64,000 nucleotides of DNA, taken from Malaya genurostris (Eukaryota; Arthropoda; Insecta; Diptera; Culicidae). The stretch is from the NCBI RefSeq assembly GCF_030247185.1, contig NC_080572.1:189691800-189755799 (forward strand), read 5' to 3'. This document shows positions 1-12,559 of the stretch, piece after piece. Below the pieces are notes generated by a model. The model made no database searches and had not been told where the DNA came from. It saw only the letters and a program-made list of their open reading frames with translations. Position 1 is the stretch's first letter, and each line of letters opens with the position of its first letter. The translations under genes were made by a program, and so were the position numbers.

Positions 1-220
1 ATGAAGTACAATGGTAGGTCAACAAAACGGGCGTTATCGCGATCGTTTTTCGTTTGTCTTTAATTTAAATCAATTCTTATTACGATTTCAAGACGTTTTC
101 AGGATTCGGCGAAATGACCCTTTCGGCGAAATGGCATTCGGCGGAATAACCCTTTCGGAGAAATGGCTTTCGGCGAAACGGCTTTCGGCGAAATGGCTTT
201 CGGCGAAATGACCCTGATCC
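1..220. mobile_element. TTTCGGCGAAA-type MITE, copy 1 (right part, cut by window start)
   Basis: This is the right-hand part of a non-coding element whose second copy lies at 14867-15302. The shared interior starts near position 12 and includes a run of TTTAATTTAAATCAATTC-like sequence. The right end is a cluster of TTTCGGCGAAA-like units spaced about 15 bp apart, finishing in GACCCTGATCC. The same ending closes the second copy. No open frame with recognisable homology is present. The left end lies outside the window. Confidence 0.7.
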
Positions 221-234
221 GCTAAACAGGATCT

Positions 235-1850
235 ATGGTGCGAACGTTTAGAGGTGATAATACCATCTACCAGAGCTGCGGCAATACACGCGACCTAGGA
301 ACAGCTTCCATCGTGATGGGTATGCAGAGGCGCGTGATCGGTTGGTGGCCAATCGACGAAAGTATGTGCAGGTTGTTGATCAAGGGCCGTTTCTTCAACT
401 TTAGCATAATCAACGTGCACAGCCCTCACTCCGGAAGCACTGATGATGACAAGGACGTATTTTACGCGCAGCTCGAACGTGAGTACGACTGTTGTCCAGA
501 CCGCCGATTGGAAAGTTCAGCGCCCACCAGCTGACAAACGAAAACGGCTTACGACTCATCGATATTGCCGACTCCATGAACATGGCCATTCGTGGCACCT
601 TCTTCCAACATAGCCTCCCTTATCGTTACACCTGGAGATCACCACAGCAGACGGAATCTGGACCTATCGTGGCGCTAACAACGACTCTTACCACTACCTC
701 CCTCATCAATGATGCACGGTACCAACTACCGCCACGGTACAACATAGAGCGATTGAAGCAACCGGATGTCGCCTCAGCATACGGGCAGAATCTCGAGGCA
801 GCGTTGCCAGACGAGGGCAAGCAACAACTCTGCCGAGTGCACCATCGGGTACGAGGAACGGAGTCGACGGAACGAATAGTTCGACGAAGAGTGCAGTGGA
901 TTTTGGAGGAGAAGAACGCAGCGCGGGCGGTAATGCTGCAGTATGGAACCCGGCAGAACGTGGAACGATACAAACAGAAGCGGAAACAGCAGACCCGCAT
1001 CATTCGGGAGAAAAAACGTCACCTGGAAGAAGCGGAGTGTGAAGAAATTGAACTGCTGTGCCGCTCTCAAGAAACACGGAAATTCTACAAGAAGCTCAAC
1101 AAATCCCGCAACGGCCCTGTGCCGCTAGTCGAAATGTGCAGGGATAAGGACGGGAACCCTTAACGGATGGACGTGAGGTGATTAAAAGGTGGAAGCAGCA
1201 CTTCGATGAGCACCTAAACGGCGCGGAGAACGTTGGCATGGGGTTCCAAGATGACGGGAGAAACGACTACGTCAGTGCAGCTGAAGACGGAAATGATCCA
1301 GCTCCCACACTGAGGGAAGTTAAGGATGCCATGCACCAGCTCAAAACCAACAAAGCAGCTGGTAAGGTTAGCATCGCAGCTGAACTCATCAAGACGGGCC
1401 CAGAAAAGTTGGCCACAGTTGTACACTCGCCTGAAACGCGAAGCAGCAAAGGTTGGACTGGTGGTGAATGCGTCGAAAACAAAGTACATGCTAGTAGGTG
1501 GAACAGAGCACGACAGGATTCGTCTAGGAAGTAATGTCACGATAGACAGAGATAACTTCGAAGTAGTGGAAGAATTTGTTTACCTCGCAACCTTACTAAT
1601 GGTTGACAACAATGTGAGTCGTGAAATACGAAGACGCATCATCAGTGGAAGTCGTACCTACTACGGCTCCAAAGGAATCTGCGGTCAAAAAAGATTCACC
1701 TCCACACGTAATGTACCATGTACAAGATCTGGCGAGTATTGGGCGTGATTGAGGATGGAGAGAGGCAGTAACAAACCAAGTATTGTGGCGTACTTTTGTT
1801 GATTATGTGTATCTTAAATGTGATGTAGTGCAAATAAAGGTATGTAGTGA
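235..1850 (+). pseudogene. Decayed non-LTR retrotransposon, endonuclease plus RT fragments (RTE-like)
   Basis: Pieces of an apurinic-type endonuclease and reverse transcriptase are spread over several frames. The endonuclease part is seen as GDNTIYQSCGNTRDLGTA and FFNFSIINVHSPHSG near 255-425. A linker with NIERLKQPDVASAYGQNLEA follows near 750-800. Late RT/thumb sequence is seen as AAKVGLVVNASKTKYMLVGG and EEFVYLATL near 1440-1600. From family knowledge, the GDFN and SDHY catalytic blocks and the whole RT palm should lie between these pieces. All are missing, so there are at least three internal deletions plus frameshifts. The 3' end near 1830 (GTAGTGCAAATAAAGG) resembles an element 3' UTR. 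Related fragments are often annotated as 'craniofacial development protein 2-like'. The clade assignment is from memory. Confidence 0.75.
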
Positions 1851-2181
1851 CAATATTCTACTAAAAGCTCCAAAGAAAAACTAGTTTTCGTTGCTGTCAA
1901 CGAGAAACAGACCGCGAGGAAGGAAAGAAGATTGAAATTACGAAAAAATAAAAAAAATTAATCACCTGCGGTAAAAGTCGAACCGGCCACTTTCTCGATA
2001 CGGTGGAAATCATCTAAACTACTTTGATACATTTGGAAACATGATTAAGTAACGCGAAATAGTACCACTTTTTCAAGTATTTGATAGCGTATTTCAGCAA
2101 TGGCACATATAATGTTGGTTTCCAAAGTATCAGTCGTTTCTGGATAATCCACATGAACCAATGACTTCACGTATCCCTACA
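1851..2181. other. Unannotated spacer
   Basis: I see no coding potential, inverted repeat or match to other parts of the window in this AT-rich stretch. Confidence 0.5.
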
Positions 2182-3640
<1,459 letters not shown>

Positions 3641-3858
3641 AAAATGACTGCCGGGATGCCGTCGGGTCCAGCAGAGTATAAAGACTTCATTTAAGCGACT
3701 GCTGTTTTCAAGAAACTAGCGCTTATGTTGATTGAATTAATTAACTGTCTCAAAACGGGAACATTAAGTGTCACCTGGGAGATTTAATACGGTGTTAAGA
3801 TTTCTCTATCAAATATCTCAGAGAATTTTTTCATGAACATTTCACTAATTTCCTTGAA

Positions 3859-4071
3859 TGACTCAGGATCAGGAGTCTAATCCAAAATCGTTCCGAAAGC
3901 ACGTTAACGAGCAAAGGAAGGAGTCAGATCTTCCTTCATTTATGTTTTACAATGACTACAAAAGTTCTATGTAGTCATTGTAAAACATAAATGAAGGAAG
4001 ATCTGACCCCTTCCTTTGCTCGTTAACGTGCTTCCGGAACGATTTTGGATTAGACTCCTGATCCTGAGTCA
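3859..4071. repeat. Near-perfect 102-bp inverted repeat with 9-bp loop
   Basis: Arms 3859-3960 and 3970-4071 are reverse complements with two mismatches by eye (AAAG versus GAAG, and GGAGTC versus GGGGTC). The spacer at 3961-3969 is AAAGTTCTA. The arms begin and end with TGACTCAGGATCAGG. The left arm overlaps the reverse-transcriptase relic on the minus strand. A transcript crossing this site would form a long hairpin. Confidence 0.95.
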
Positions 4072-4270
4072 CTCAACTTCACACACTGGAAAACCTTCAA
4101 GATCAGATTAGCGAGGTCTTTTGGCCGGACGATAAGTTTGGTAGTATGATTGTACATTATTTTCCATTTCAGCATGGGACACTAACACAAATGTGATGCA
4201 GCCGGCTCTGCACCTACTGATTCTGTCGAATTTATATATTCATTGCAACCAGTTTATCAAGGGCACAATA

Positions 4271-5476
4271 GGGTGGGACAAGGTTGTATGGGAAAAAGAT
4301 GAAAATGTCTATTTTCTCGCTCCACCAAACTTTTCGTGTTCCTTTTGGGTCCCTTATGCACCATGCAAAATCTTAGCTCGATCGGAGAAACTATATTTTC
4401 GTGCCCACGGTTCAAAGTTTGTATGGGCTTTAGTATGAAGAAATTCACTTTTAACCAAAAAATCTACTGGAGATCAACCTATGAACTCTGAAAATCAGTC
4501 CACATGTTATTTTTATGGGAAATTTATCGAGGAAGAAAACTTTAGAAGACCACAGAACAATCCGACATTTGTAGAAAAAGTTATTAAAGGAAAAACGACA
4601 CAAGGTCTGAACAATTGCTCATTCCTTAATATCTCTAGCACCACTGCTGCTAGTGAAAGTAACATCTAACATGATGTGACTTCCTTTTAATGTGCTATTA
4701 CGGTTGATCCGAGTTGTTTGATGTCTTCATGATAGTTACTCAGCAGAGTATAAAGATTATTTCAAGTGACAAACCATACTCCAAACCTTACTGTAAAGAC
4801 TCAAAAAGTCATGTAAATAGTGTTTTTGTTTGCATAAAATAGTACCATCTATTTCTTCTAAACTATAAGAGATAGAGAGTTTATATATTCCGCAAAGTTA
4901 TTGGATTTTAGTTTATCTAAAATATTGTAGAAGATTCTAAAAACCTATTTCTTCAAATTAAAAAGTCTGACTTGTTTTTGTCTTTACAGTGAGTTTTGGA
5001 ACATGACTTGTCACTTAAAAATAATCCTCATACTCAGCTGAAAAACTTTTGTGAAGACATCAAACAACTTAAATCAACCGTAATAGCATAATAAAAGAAA
5101 GCACAATCATATTACCACCACTTGTAGCAGTGGTGCTAGATATATTAAGGAATGAGCCATTATTCGGACCTTGAGTCGGTTTTCCTTTAATAACTTTTTC
5201 TACAAATGTATTGTTTTGCTGTCTTATAAAGTTTCCCTCCTCGATAAATTTCCCACGAATACAACACATGGACTGATTTTTAGAGTTCATAGGTTGATCT
5301 CCAGCTGATTTTTTGGTTAAAAGTGAATTTCTCCATACTAAATCCCATACAAACTTTGAACCGTGGGCGCGAAAATATAGTTTCTCCGATCGTGCTAAAA
5401 TTTTACATGATGCTTATGGGACCCAAAAGGAACACGAAAAGTTTGTAGGAGTTGATATCTATTTTTTGTCCCACCC
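4271..5476. mobile_element. Foldback DNA transposon with arms of about 500 bp, TA target site
   Basis: The left arm (from 4271, GGGTGGGACAA) and the right arm (ending 5476, TTGTCCCACCC) are diverged reverse complements almost to the centre. Matched landmarks include CTTTTCGTGTTCCTTTTGGG, CGATCGGAGAAACTATATTT, AAAGTTATTAAAGGAAAA and GTTGTTTGATGTCTTCA. Only the central part near 4800-4980 is unpaired. TA dinucleotides at 4269-4270 and 5477-5478 are the likely target duplication, as for IS630-Tc1-mariner elements. Open frames in the arms are short and mirror each other, so no transposase is evident. Confidence 0.85.
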
Positions 5477-5478
5477 TA

Positions 5479-6299
5479 GTACACAATCAAATTTAAAGTA
5501 TTCTATATTTTCAATACTATATGCTCAAACAATGAAGCATGATTTTCAGTTGAAATATTAATTTCGATCAATTTTAATGTTTAATGAAAAATTTGATACA
5601 TTCTTAAATTTTGTTTATTTGAGGTTACGCAAAAGAAAGTTTAGCTATACACAATGTGCATAAATTGAAACATTATTGAGTAAATTATGATTTCAAGAAT
5701 TAATGCGACTAATTTTTTGTGAATTCATTATTTCTCGATAGGAAAATTATAATTTCTCAACCACATTCCTTCTGTAAAATTGATCATTTTGCTTCTAAAT
5801 TCTGCTTAAATCTTGTATAAACATTATTTATGTCCAAAACAGACAATTTGAATAATCACTTCGTCTTTGTCTTTGTTACTGTAACCCTACTTTTCGAGTA
5901 GTTCATCAAAATATATTCCAGAAATAGTTAGCCCTGTTAATTTGGTGAATACGACAATGTTTAGAGTGTGTAAAATGTGGATGTTTTTTATTGTTCTAAA
6001 GCGTACATCACACAACTGATGAAGATGAACAAATAATGAACCAAAAGGTACAGTCTTTCAAAGAACCTGTTTGTGTAGTGATGTCTGTGTCATCAACGGT
6101 CATATGAGAAGTTGATAAAAGCTCTACTATAGAGAATTGATCACCTTACTTTTGGTATTTCCGGAACTGGAATTGAAATAGCAAAAGTAAGTTTATTTGG
6201 ACTTCAACTAACAAGAGATAAGTATTGGAACAGTTGGTGGTTTTCATCCTATAGTACTAAAATATTAAATCTAAAACAGAAAATTAAATCCCAACTCAA
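5479..6299. other. Unannotated AT-rich spacer
   Basis: This stretch has no recognisable gene, no match elsewhere in the window and no clear terminal repeats. Confidence 0.5.
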
Positions 6300-6768
6300 C
6301 TCACCGTACGCAACACTCTTCTAGAATCAAGCGAATCTATCCGGAATCAGATGTTCCTTGTTTGTACCCATATCGCATTCCTTCTCGTAACCATCCCATC
6401 CAACCCGATATACTGTCAAATCCCAACGAATCTGGTACTCCAATCCGACCGACCAATAAGACCTTGCTGAGGCCTTTTTTTCCTCTCTCCATCTCTCTCT
6501 TCCTTTAAGTGATGGAAATTAAAATGTACGCAGGTTCAACGACCGCGAGTAGCAGAAATCTGTTTTCTGTTGTGGGTCTTCTCGTTCGCGCGCATCCCAC
6601 CTCAATCAAAGTGGGCTAAGCTTTTGCGTCCTACCCCCCACACACACACACTCACACTCTCATCATTCTCACGTAGAGCTTTTATTTTTCCTCTACGCTA
6701 TCATCATACACGGAGCACAACTCAAAGAAAGCCTTTCTCTCTGTCTTCTCCTTTCCAAAGCTAGTAGA

Positions 6769-6800
<32 letters not shown>

Positions 6801-7200
6801 AAACCCGTAATCAGTCATCGCGTATCTGTTACAAAATTCACTGTTATATTACAGTTATCCACGCGAGCTCGTTCGTTTCTCTTTTCCGCATTTATTTTAT
6901 TGAGGTTCCTCTGGCGCACTCCGGGGGCTCTATTCTTGCCCACCACCCAGCGTGACAGAGCGAGAGAGCCTAGTAGACTACGTTCGACTGTTGCACCATC
7001 GTTTGGACCTTGCCAGTTTGCTGGATGGCGGGGTGGACGGCAGCAGTTCTTACGGTACCGTGATGTGAAAGTAACTGGTCAAGCGTAGAACAAAGAAATC
7101 GAGATTGATTCTTGTTGGACGACGACCATACGAACCATACGGGATGAGGGAAGGGATCACCGGAGGCGAAGTACGGAGCAAAAAATCCGGTAAAACGAAG
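6300..7200 (+). promoter_or_regulatory. GC-richer island, possible host promoter and non-coding first exon
   Basis: Base composition shifts sharply here. CT-rich runs at 6478-6505 and 6720-6750 (CTCTCTCC, CTCTCTGTC) are GAGA-factor-like on the opposite strand. CpG-rich words (TCGTTCGCGCGC, ACGCGAGCTCGTTCG) and a GTC repeat are present. AATCAGTCATCGCG near 6809 contains an initiator-like TCAGTC, the usual arthropod cap motif. The sequence after it lacks a long open frame, as expected of a 5' leader. No coding exon could be tied to it, so this is inference from composition and motifs. Confidence 0.3.
6769..6800. repeat. (GTC)n microsatellite
   Basis: Ten or so GTC trinucleotides with one GCC interruption sit within the promoter-like island, just before the initiator-like motif. 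Confidence 0.9.
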
Positions 7201-8449
7201 AACGAGAAAAATGGCGATAATTGATTTATTTATTTTAATGATTAATGAAGCACCTTTCGGGTGGATAAAAATGATACAGAAAGAGAAAGGAAGCGTTTGG
7301 ATGGTTGCGAATCACTCGAGAACACTTTCCATGATCTGCGAGAGATTTAAGTACTGTTAAGTCTGGAATCGAAGATAAAAGAATACACAATGAATATCGT
7401 TCTATGGACGTAAAACCAACTAATCATTCAAATGACAATGGCTTCTTTAGAGCTACTAGAAATGCATGTTTTAGTCGCGTTTACTTTCTTCGATAGTCTT
7501 TGCTTAGATTATATAAAACTGACCTTCCAATATTGGGTTAAAAAAATGTCTATTATATTACCATTTTGATTGCGGTTACGTTCTCAATGAAATAAAGTCA
7601 ACACTCCAAAATGTTTGAAAATTTCACATGAGGTAAATCGAAGCATACAGTGTTTCTGACAGTGAGGACTTGATATCACATCAAATAACTTTAAAGTGTG
7701 AATTTTCTTTCTGCTTCGATGTAAAATTCAGTTGAATTTGTCTCATATTTTCGTTCTTAGTTTCTAGTTTTTGAAGATAAACAATTTGAGTAAAAATTTG
7801 ATTATTATATTGATGCGCGTAAATCGCATTTAGAATGTAAACATAGACAGATCACTGGGCTTACTGCTTGCTTGACAGCGACCGAGAGTCAGATTCTAGG
7901 ACTGGACTAGGCAACCTAAGACAAGACCTGACAACTGGGGAGGGGGGCTGCTTTTGTTCTAATTTTATGTCTGAATAGACCAGTTTCTGATTGGCTGATT
8001 TCGATGTTGCTATCCACACATTGTGAAAAGGAAAAACTTTTGCAGGATACGCAACCAATGCAAGCCAAGTATAGAGAAAAGCAGAGAATAAGTTTAATAA
8101 AATATATAATTTTAGCTCACCAATAAAAATGAAATTTTTCAGAGAAAAAAACGATTTGTTGAACTAGTGTTAATTCAAAATTGTGTTTACTTTTACGAGG
8201 AAAATGAAGTGAGGTTGTCACACTAAGCATTTCTATCCAAATTTGACTTTTTTCTGGTTTCCAAACGATCCGATAATACATCAACAATAGGTTCAACATT
8301 GAAAGAGATATTTCGTAGTTTGTCATCAAAACAGGAATGAGAACTTGTGGCGTAAGTCAAACTGGTTGAGTGTTAATGAAATGTAATTAAATTTTATTTT
8401 ATTTTATTACATTTTTTATCGATAAAAGTGCCATATCGATTCAGGTGTC
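7201..8449. other. Unannotated spacer
   Basis: No gene is recognised. The only notable item is a CCAAT-type word (TTCTGATTGGCTG) at 7982-7994, matching similar words in repeats E and C. The poly-T and TSD of a truncated LINE mark the right edge. Confidence 0.45.
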
Positions 8450-8459
8450 AAAGTAGACC

Positions 8460-8889
8460 TTTTTTTCATAAATACGTTTATTTCATAGGCAATATACATA
8501 AGTTTTTCTTCGCCGTGGCATCCACAATACATAGTAGTTTAAACCTAATACATTTCGAATATCATATTAGTATGTTGGTACTCATTAGTTAATCTAAACA
8601 CTGTTTTTATCAAGCGAGTTGCTATTTTAAATTACATTAAATAAAATACATTTATTTTGTACATGATCTTATAACTATTTCAGGATTGTTTGTATCAGTT
8701 CACCACTTATATTCAATATCCTATAGTTGGCTATTGATTGAACTCATGGAAGAGAAAACAGTCTAACTTAAAATAAAATATAAATTGGAACTCCAATGGA
8801 TTTAATGAAATGATAAAGAAGTTTCATGTATGGAAGGTCACGACAAGCAAGAATGTCGCGAACTGGGACATTGGATAGTCTACCTTGGG
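8460..8889 (-). mobile_element. 5'-truncated LINE, 3' end only
   Basis: A 10-bp direct repeat AAAGTAGACC occurs at 8450-8459 and 8890-8899. Between the copies, the left end starts with a T run and then ATAAATACGTTTATTTCAT. On the minus strand this reads as an AATAAA-containing 3' end followed by a short poly(A). This is the expected form of a 5'-truncated non-LTR insertion on the minus strand. No RT sequence is retained, so the clade is undetermined. Confidence 0.7.
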
Positions 8890-8899
8890 AAAGTAGACC

Positions 8900-9633
8900 A
8901 TTTATTACTATCTGCTATGCCTGAGAGCGATTTTTTGTTATTTAAATATCCTTTAATAATACGATTAGTAGCATTTCGTTTGAAGACAGGAGAGGATAAA
9001 AAAATTCAACTGCAGAAGTATGCTCAATTCATTGTTTTTAAACGTTAATAATTAGTAAACTAAAATGCACCCATTAAAATATTTTTCACATTTATTCCAA
9101 ATCATAGACCAAGCCTGAAAATTTTAATTAAATAATATATTTTTCTCAGCATAAAAAGTTATTAAAAAAAACCGGAAATATAACCGATACGTAAACAGGC
9201 AGTTGATATTTATTCAACAGGGCGAAGATGACGAGAAGGATGACTCGGAAGGAAGAATAAAAAGCCAGTTGTCTTAGCAGACAACTTGCTTCTTTTCCAA
9301 GAAGAAATGCATCTTCTAATTTTTGTGGATCCCTGTTCTGAATTTGAAAAGTTGGCCTATGTTGAAGGAATAGAATAACATGTGATTCAATGTGATTTCA
9401 GCTACAATTCATATGAAAGTTATAATCGGGTGAACTTGAGTTTTGGATTTTTTCGAACTGTTGCAAAGCAATTCTCTATATTTCATATAATCTTCATTTC
9501 TGATTATAGAAAAAATTGTTAACTAAAAACACTTAGCTTCTCCCGCATTAAGATTAAAAGGAACCATTGCCGGTGATCCTAACAGCACTTCTATTTCACC
9601 CAGCAGCAACATTAAATTCAATGTCGAGTACTT
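8900..9633. other. Unannotated spacer
   Basis: AT-rich sequence without recognisable coding or repeat structure. Confidence 0.5.
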
Positions 9634-9844
9634 AAAGCAAAGCCTTGGTATTACATTTCTGTAGTGGAATTTGACCTTCTGATTCTGATTTTGATTTCGC
9701 AGCCGATTCGGAGTGTACAGAACCATTGCATGGCTGGTGCTACGATTCTGTTGAAACTAAGAATACTTCCAAGTCGGGGCTGAAACATATGACAACTGGT
9801 TTGTAAGACCAGTCCCTTATGCATTGAACCGCCAACCCGGGACA
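9634..9844 (-). mobile_element. tRNA-derived SINE (Feilai-like), copy a
   Basis: The minus strand reads GGCGGTTCAATGCAT, then ACTGGTCTTACAAACCAGTTG, then a B-box region (TTTCAGCCCCGACTTGG) and a tail including CAAATTCCACTACAG. The same order is found in the copies at 54891-55097, 47718-47915 and 59425-59598. AGTACTT flanks it at 9627-9633 and 9845-9851 as a likely TSD. The B box here is eroded relative to the TTCGAGCCCCG of the 54.9-kb copy. Confidence 0.75.
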
Positions 9845-10118
9845 AGTACTTGCTTATGCCAATTTCAACCAATCACGAGCTGGTTCAAAACTGGTTTTGA
9901 GAGGGTATCCATAGCTAACAGGTCCTGTCCTAGGTAAGGTTTAATGCAAATATCCGAAGATATGCGGTTATTTTCCTCGGTACGTATACCCTGCATAAAA
10001 AAACTTCAATGTATGTTTCCAAACAATATTACATTGTAAACATACACTGAAAAAATGTATATTACAATGAAATGAGAAACATGCAAATTTTGTCATAAAA
10101 ACGTGCTTAATCCACCTA

Positions 10119-11398
10119 AAGACTGTTCCAGAAAGTGTGGACGCAACCAAAAACCGCTGCCATTTCGCAATGGTTCAGAATCTGTCAATTTTTATGGCTG
10201 CGTCCTGTTGTTTACACTCTTCTCTAACCACTCGTGCAGTTGTTTATTCGTTATCGTTAGTGTGTTTCTAAATGCGTGGACTTTCAGCAGAACAACGTCG
10301 AAAAATTGTGTACAAATGGTGCACAGAACGCGAACTGTCACTGAGAAAGATTGCAAAAATGGTAGGAGTACGTGAAAAAGCCGTGCGAAATGCAATCAGG
10401 AAGTTCGGTGAGGATAACATCTTTGAGGATAAACCGAAAACGGGTCGAAAAGAAGGTCCTGCTAATCCTCAGTTGGATAAACGTATACTGAAGGCGTTCG
10501 AGCAAAAGAAGGAGGTTTAGTTCGGGATGTGGTCCAAAAAGTGGGCACTTCGAAGTCAAATGTTCTTCGTGCTAAAGAACGTTTGAGTCTTCGAACATAT
10601 AAGAAGCAGAAACAACCAAAACGTAGTCCGAAACAAGAAGCATCGATCAGACCGAGGGTTCGAAAGCTGTACAATACGATTCTTGCTGAAATTTGAACTG
10701 CATAATCATGGACGAAGAAACCTACGTGAAACTCGATTACAAATCCTTGCCGGGACCACAATATTATACGGTGCGAGAAGGGCAAGTGTTAAACCAGTCC
10801 GAGACATCGATTGAAGTCGAAAAATTTGGTAAGAAAGCTATGGTCTGGCAAGCAATTTGTAGCTGCGGTAAGATTTCGAAACCCTTCATCACCACTGCTT
10901 CAATGAACAGCGAAATATACATCAAGGAATGTTAACAAAAACGACTTCTACCCATGATTCGAAGCCACAAGGATCCTGTTGTTCTGGCGAGAGCTAGCTT
11001 CTTGCCACTACTCGAAATCAACGGTAGAATGGTATACTACCAAAAATGTCACTTTCGTCCCATCCACCAAATTGCCCACAACTTCGACCAATCGAGGAAT
11101 TTTGGGCATTAACGAAGGCACATCTTAGGAAACATGTCTCGGCAGCCGAAACCATTCAACAGTTCGAAAAAGATTGGAAAAAAGTGTCAAAACTTGTCGC
11201 CAAGAAGTCTGTACGGAATTTAATGAGGAACGTTCGCTAGAAGGTGCGTCAGCTAGTCTACAATGGCTAAGTAGTAAATATTGAGAATAATATAACATTT
11301 CTAACATTATCAGTATATCGAATAAAATTTGAATATCTTATACTTGTGAATTATTTACAGCGAAATCAAAGTGCGTCCATACTTTCTGGGACAGTCTT
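10119..11398 (+). mobile_element. IS630-Tc1-mariner transposon, DD37E-like
   Basis: The terminal inverted repeats are AAGACTGTTCCAGAAAGT at the left and its counterpart ACTTTCTGGGACAGTCTT at the right. TA flanks both ends (10117-10118 and 11399-11400). The 1280-bp length suits this superfamily. The transposase remnant ends in CPQLRPIEEFWA, where the final acidic residue of the triad is Glu, as in the mosquito DD37E group. The left flank carries the AATCCACC word of repeat N. The right flank is repeat C. Confidence 0.85.
10272..11240 (+). pseudogene. DD37E-type transposase, inactivated
   Basis: The enzyme would bind the element ends and cut and paste DNA. An N-terminal helix-turn-helix pair is visible (RKIAKMVGVREKAVRNAIRK, then VRDVVQKVGTSKSNV). 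The first catalytic Asp is in IIMDEETYVKLDY near 10700-10740. The usual second Asp before LASCHYSK is replaced by Glu (RELASCHYSK near 10990). The third acidic residue lies in RPIEEFWA near 11085. The frame is broken near 10518, by a TGA near 10694, near 10933 and near 11060. It cannot encode an active protein. Confidence 0.85.
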
Positions 11399-11400
11399 TA

Positions 11401-11983
11401 GTAGCGAGCAGTGTCCTATTTTGTCTGCTAAAAATTTCCGGCATACCGGATTTCTCTGCCATAGACGACGGTTTTGATGGAGTAAGCGATATATCAATGG
11501 GAAAGCATCGCTGTGATTGATCAATCGATGCAAATGCGAATCTATAAGTAGAAGTATAATAAATAGAAATTGTAGCTAACGTTTCAGTTCTACGCGTAGC
11601 ATGCTAGAGGTAGGTTGTTGCTAGACAGGAAAACAAAAAGTGCCATAAAACGATTTGAAGCTTTAATTGGTATGCTCTGATCTTGTGTCATGCAAACTCG
11701 GATGAAATTTCATGTTATATCGTTTCGCCTGAGAAATTGATAACTACCCCAGGGTAAATTTTGAGTGCTTAAGATTGATTTCTAATTTATATAAGATAAA
11801 CTAGGTTGATAATGAGCAAGAGTTTTTCGCTTCAACCGAAATCGCAGAATGGTAGAGAAACTTAACGCTATAGAAATAACGACTTGCATACAAAACTTTA
11901 ACACAAGCTTGGCGAAGAGAATATCGAAATCTAAGCAGACTCTCGTGCAATTGCGAATTCAAAAGTGTGACGATTGATTGAAC
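11401..11983 (+). repeat. Dispersed repeat C, copy 1 (partial)
   Basis: Starting directly after the right TA of the DD37E element, the sequence follows the copy at 20841-21767. Shared words include GTGTCCTATTTTGTCTGC, CTACGCGTAGCATGCTAGAG, TTGGTATGCTCTGATCTTG and GTGTGACGATTGATTGAAC. The left third of the repeat is absent here. The CCAAT and TATA words seen in copy 2 are mutated (GTGATTGATC, CTATAAGTAG). Confidence 0.8.
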
Positions 11984-12235
11984 TACCTATAGGTAATGCC
12001 TATTTATGACAGGTGAGCATTCTGAAAGCTGAATTTTGAGTGATTTATAACAGATGAGCTTTCTAATTGCAGATATAGAACTTTCATCATTTTTTTTCGC
12101 CTCGAACAGTCATCGGGCGCGGTTCGCTTTTTCGAGCGCTCCGCAAGTAATTTATATTTATTTATTTTTTGACGCGTAGCCTACGTCGTGCGCGGGCTTT
12201 TTTCATAGCCTTTCGGACAAATTTCATCTAGAATA

Positions 12236-12454
12236 ATGAAGTGCGGTATAAAATCGTGTATTAATATTGACGATCGCTTCCTTTGGAAATGCGAATTCTG
12301 TGAAAAATCGTACCATTCAGCCTGCATCGGCGTGCAGCGGCATCAAGAAAATTTTATTCTGGCATTTATGGTACCAGTGTGTGCCGACTGTCAACATTTA
12401 ATAAGGACAGGAGCTGAAACTCTAAAACTACTTCATCTACAGAGCAACTTCTAA
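12236..12454 (+). pseudogene. ORF1 N-terminus with PHD-like C4HC3 zinc finger
   Basis: The 72-residue frame has ordered metal ligands: Cys3, Cys8, Cys19 and Cys22 (CEFC), His27 and Cys30 (HSAC), and Cys49 and Cys52 (CADC). This is the C4HC3 pattern of a PHD finger. PHD-type ORF1 proteins occur in some arthropod non-LTR elements. The frame ends shortly after the finger, where the internal deletion joins it to RT sequence. As a separate product it would be only a stub. Confidence 0.65.
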
Positions 12455-12559
12455 AGCACACAAAAAATCAAACGGAAACGTATCACCGGACCACTGCAGA
12501 CATGAAAACCCATTACCTGGAAATATTCGACAGTGTCGAGCGCTTGCTCATCGACGTGA

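Noticed and set aside
492..1163. A 223-residue open frame that could be called a host 'craniofacial development protein 2-like' gene
   Set aside because: The sequence is the middle of a non-LTR retroelement with deletions before and after; that name is a common misannotation.
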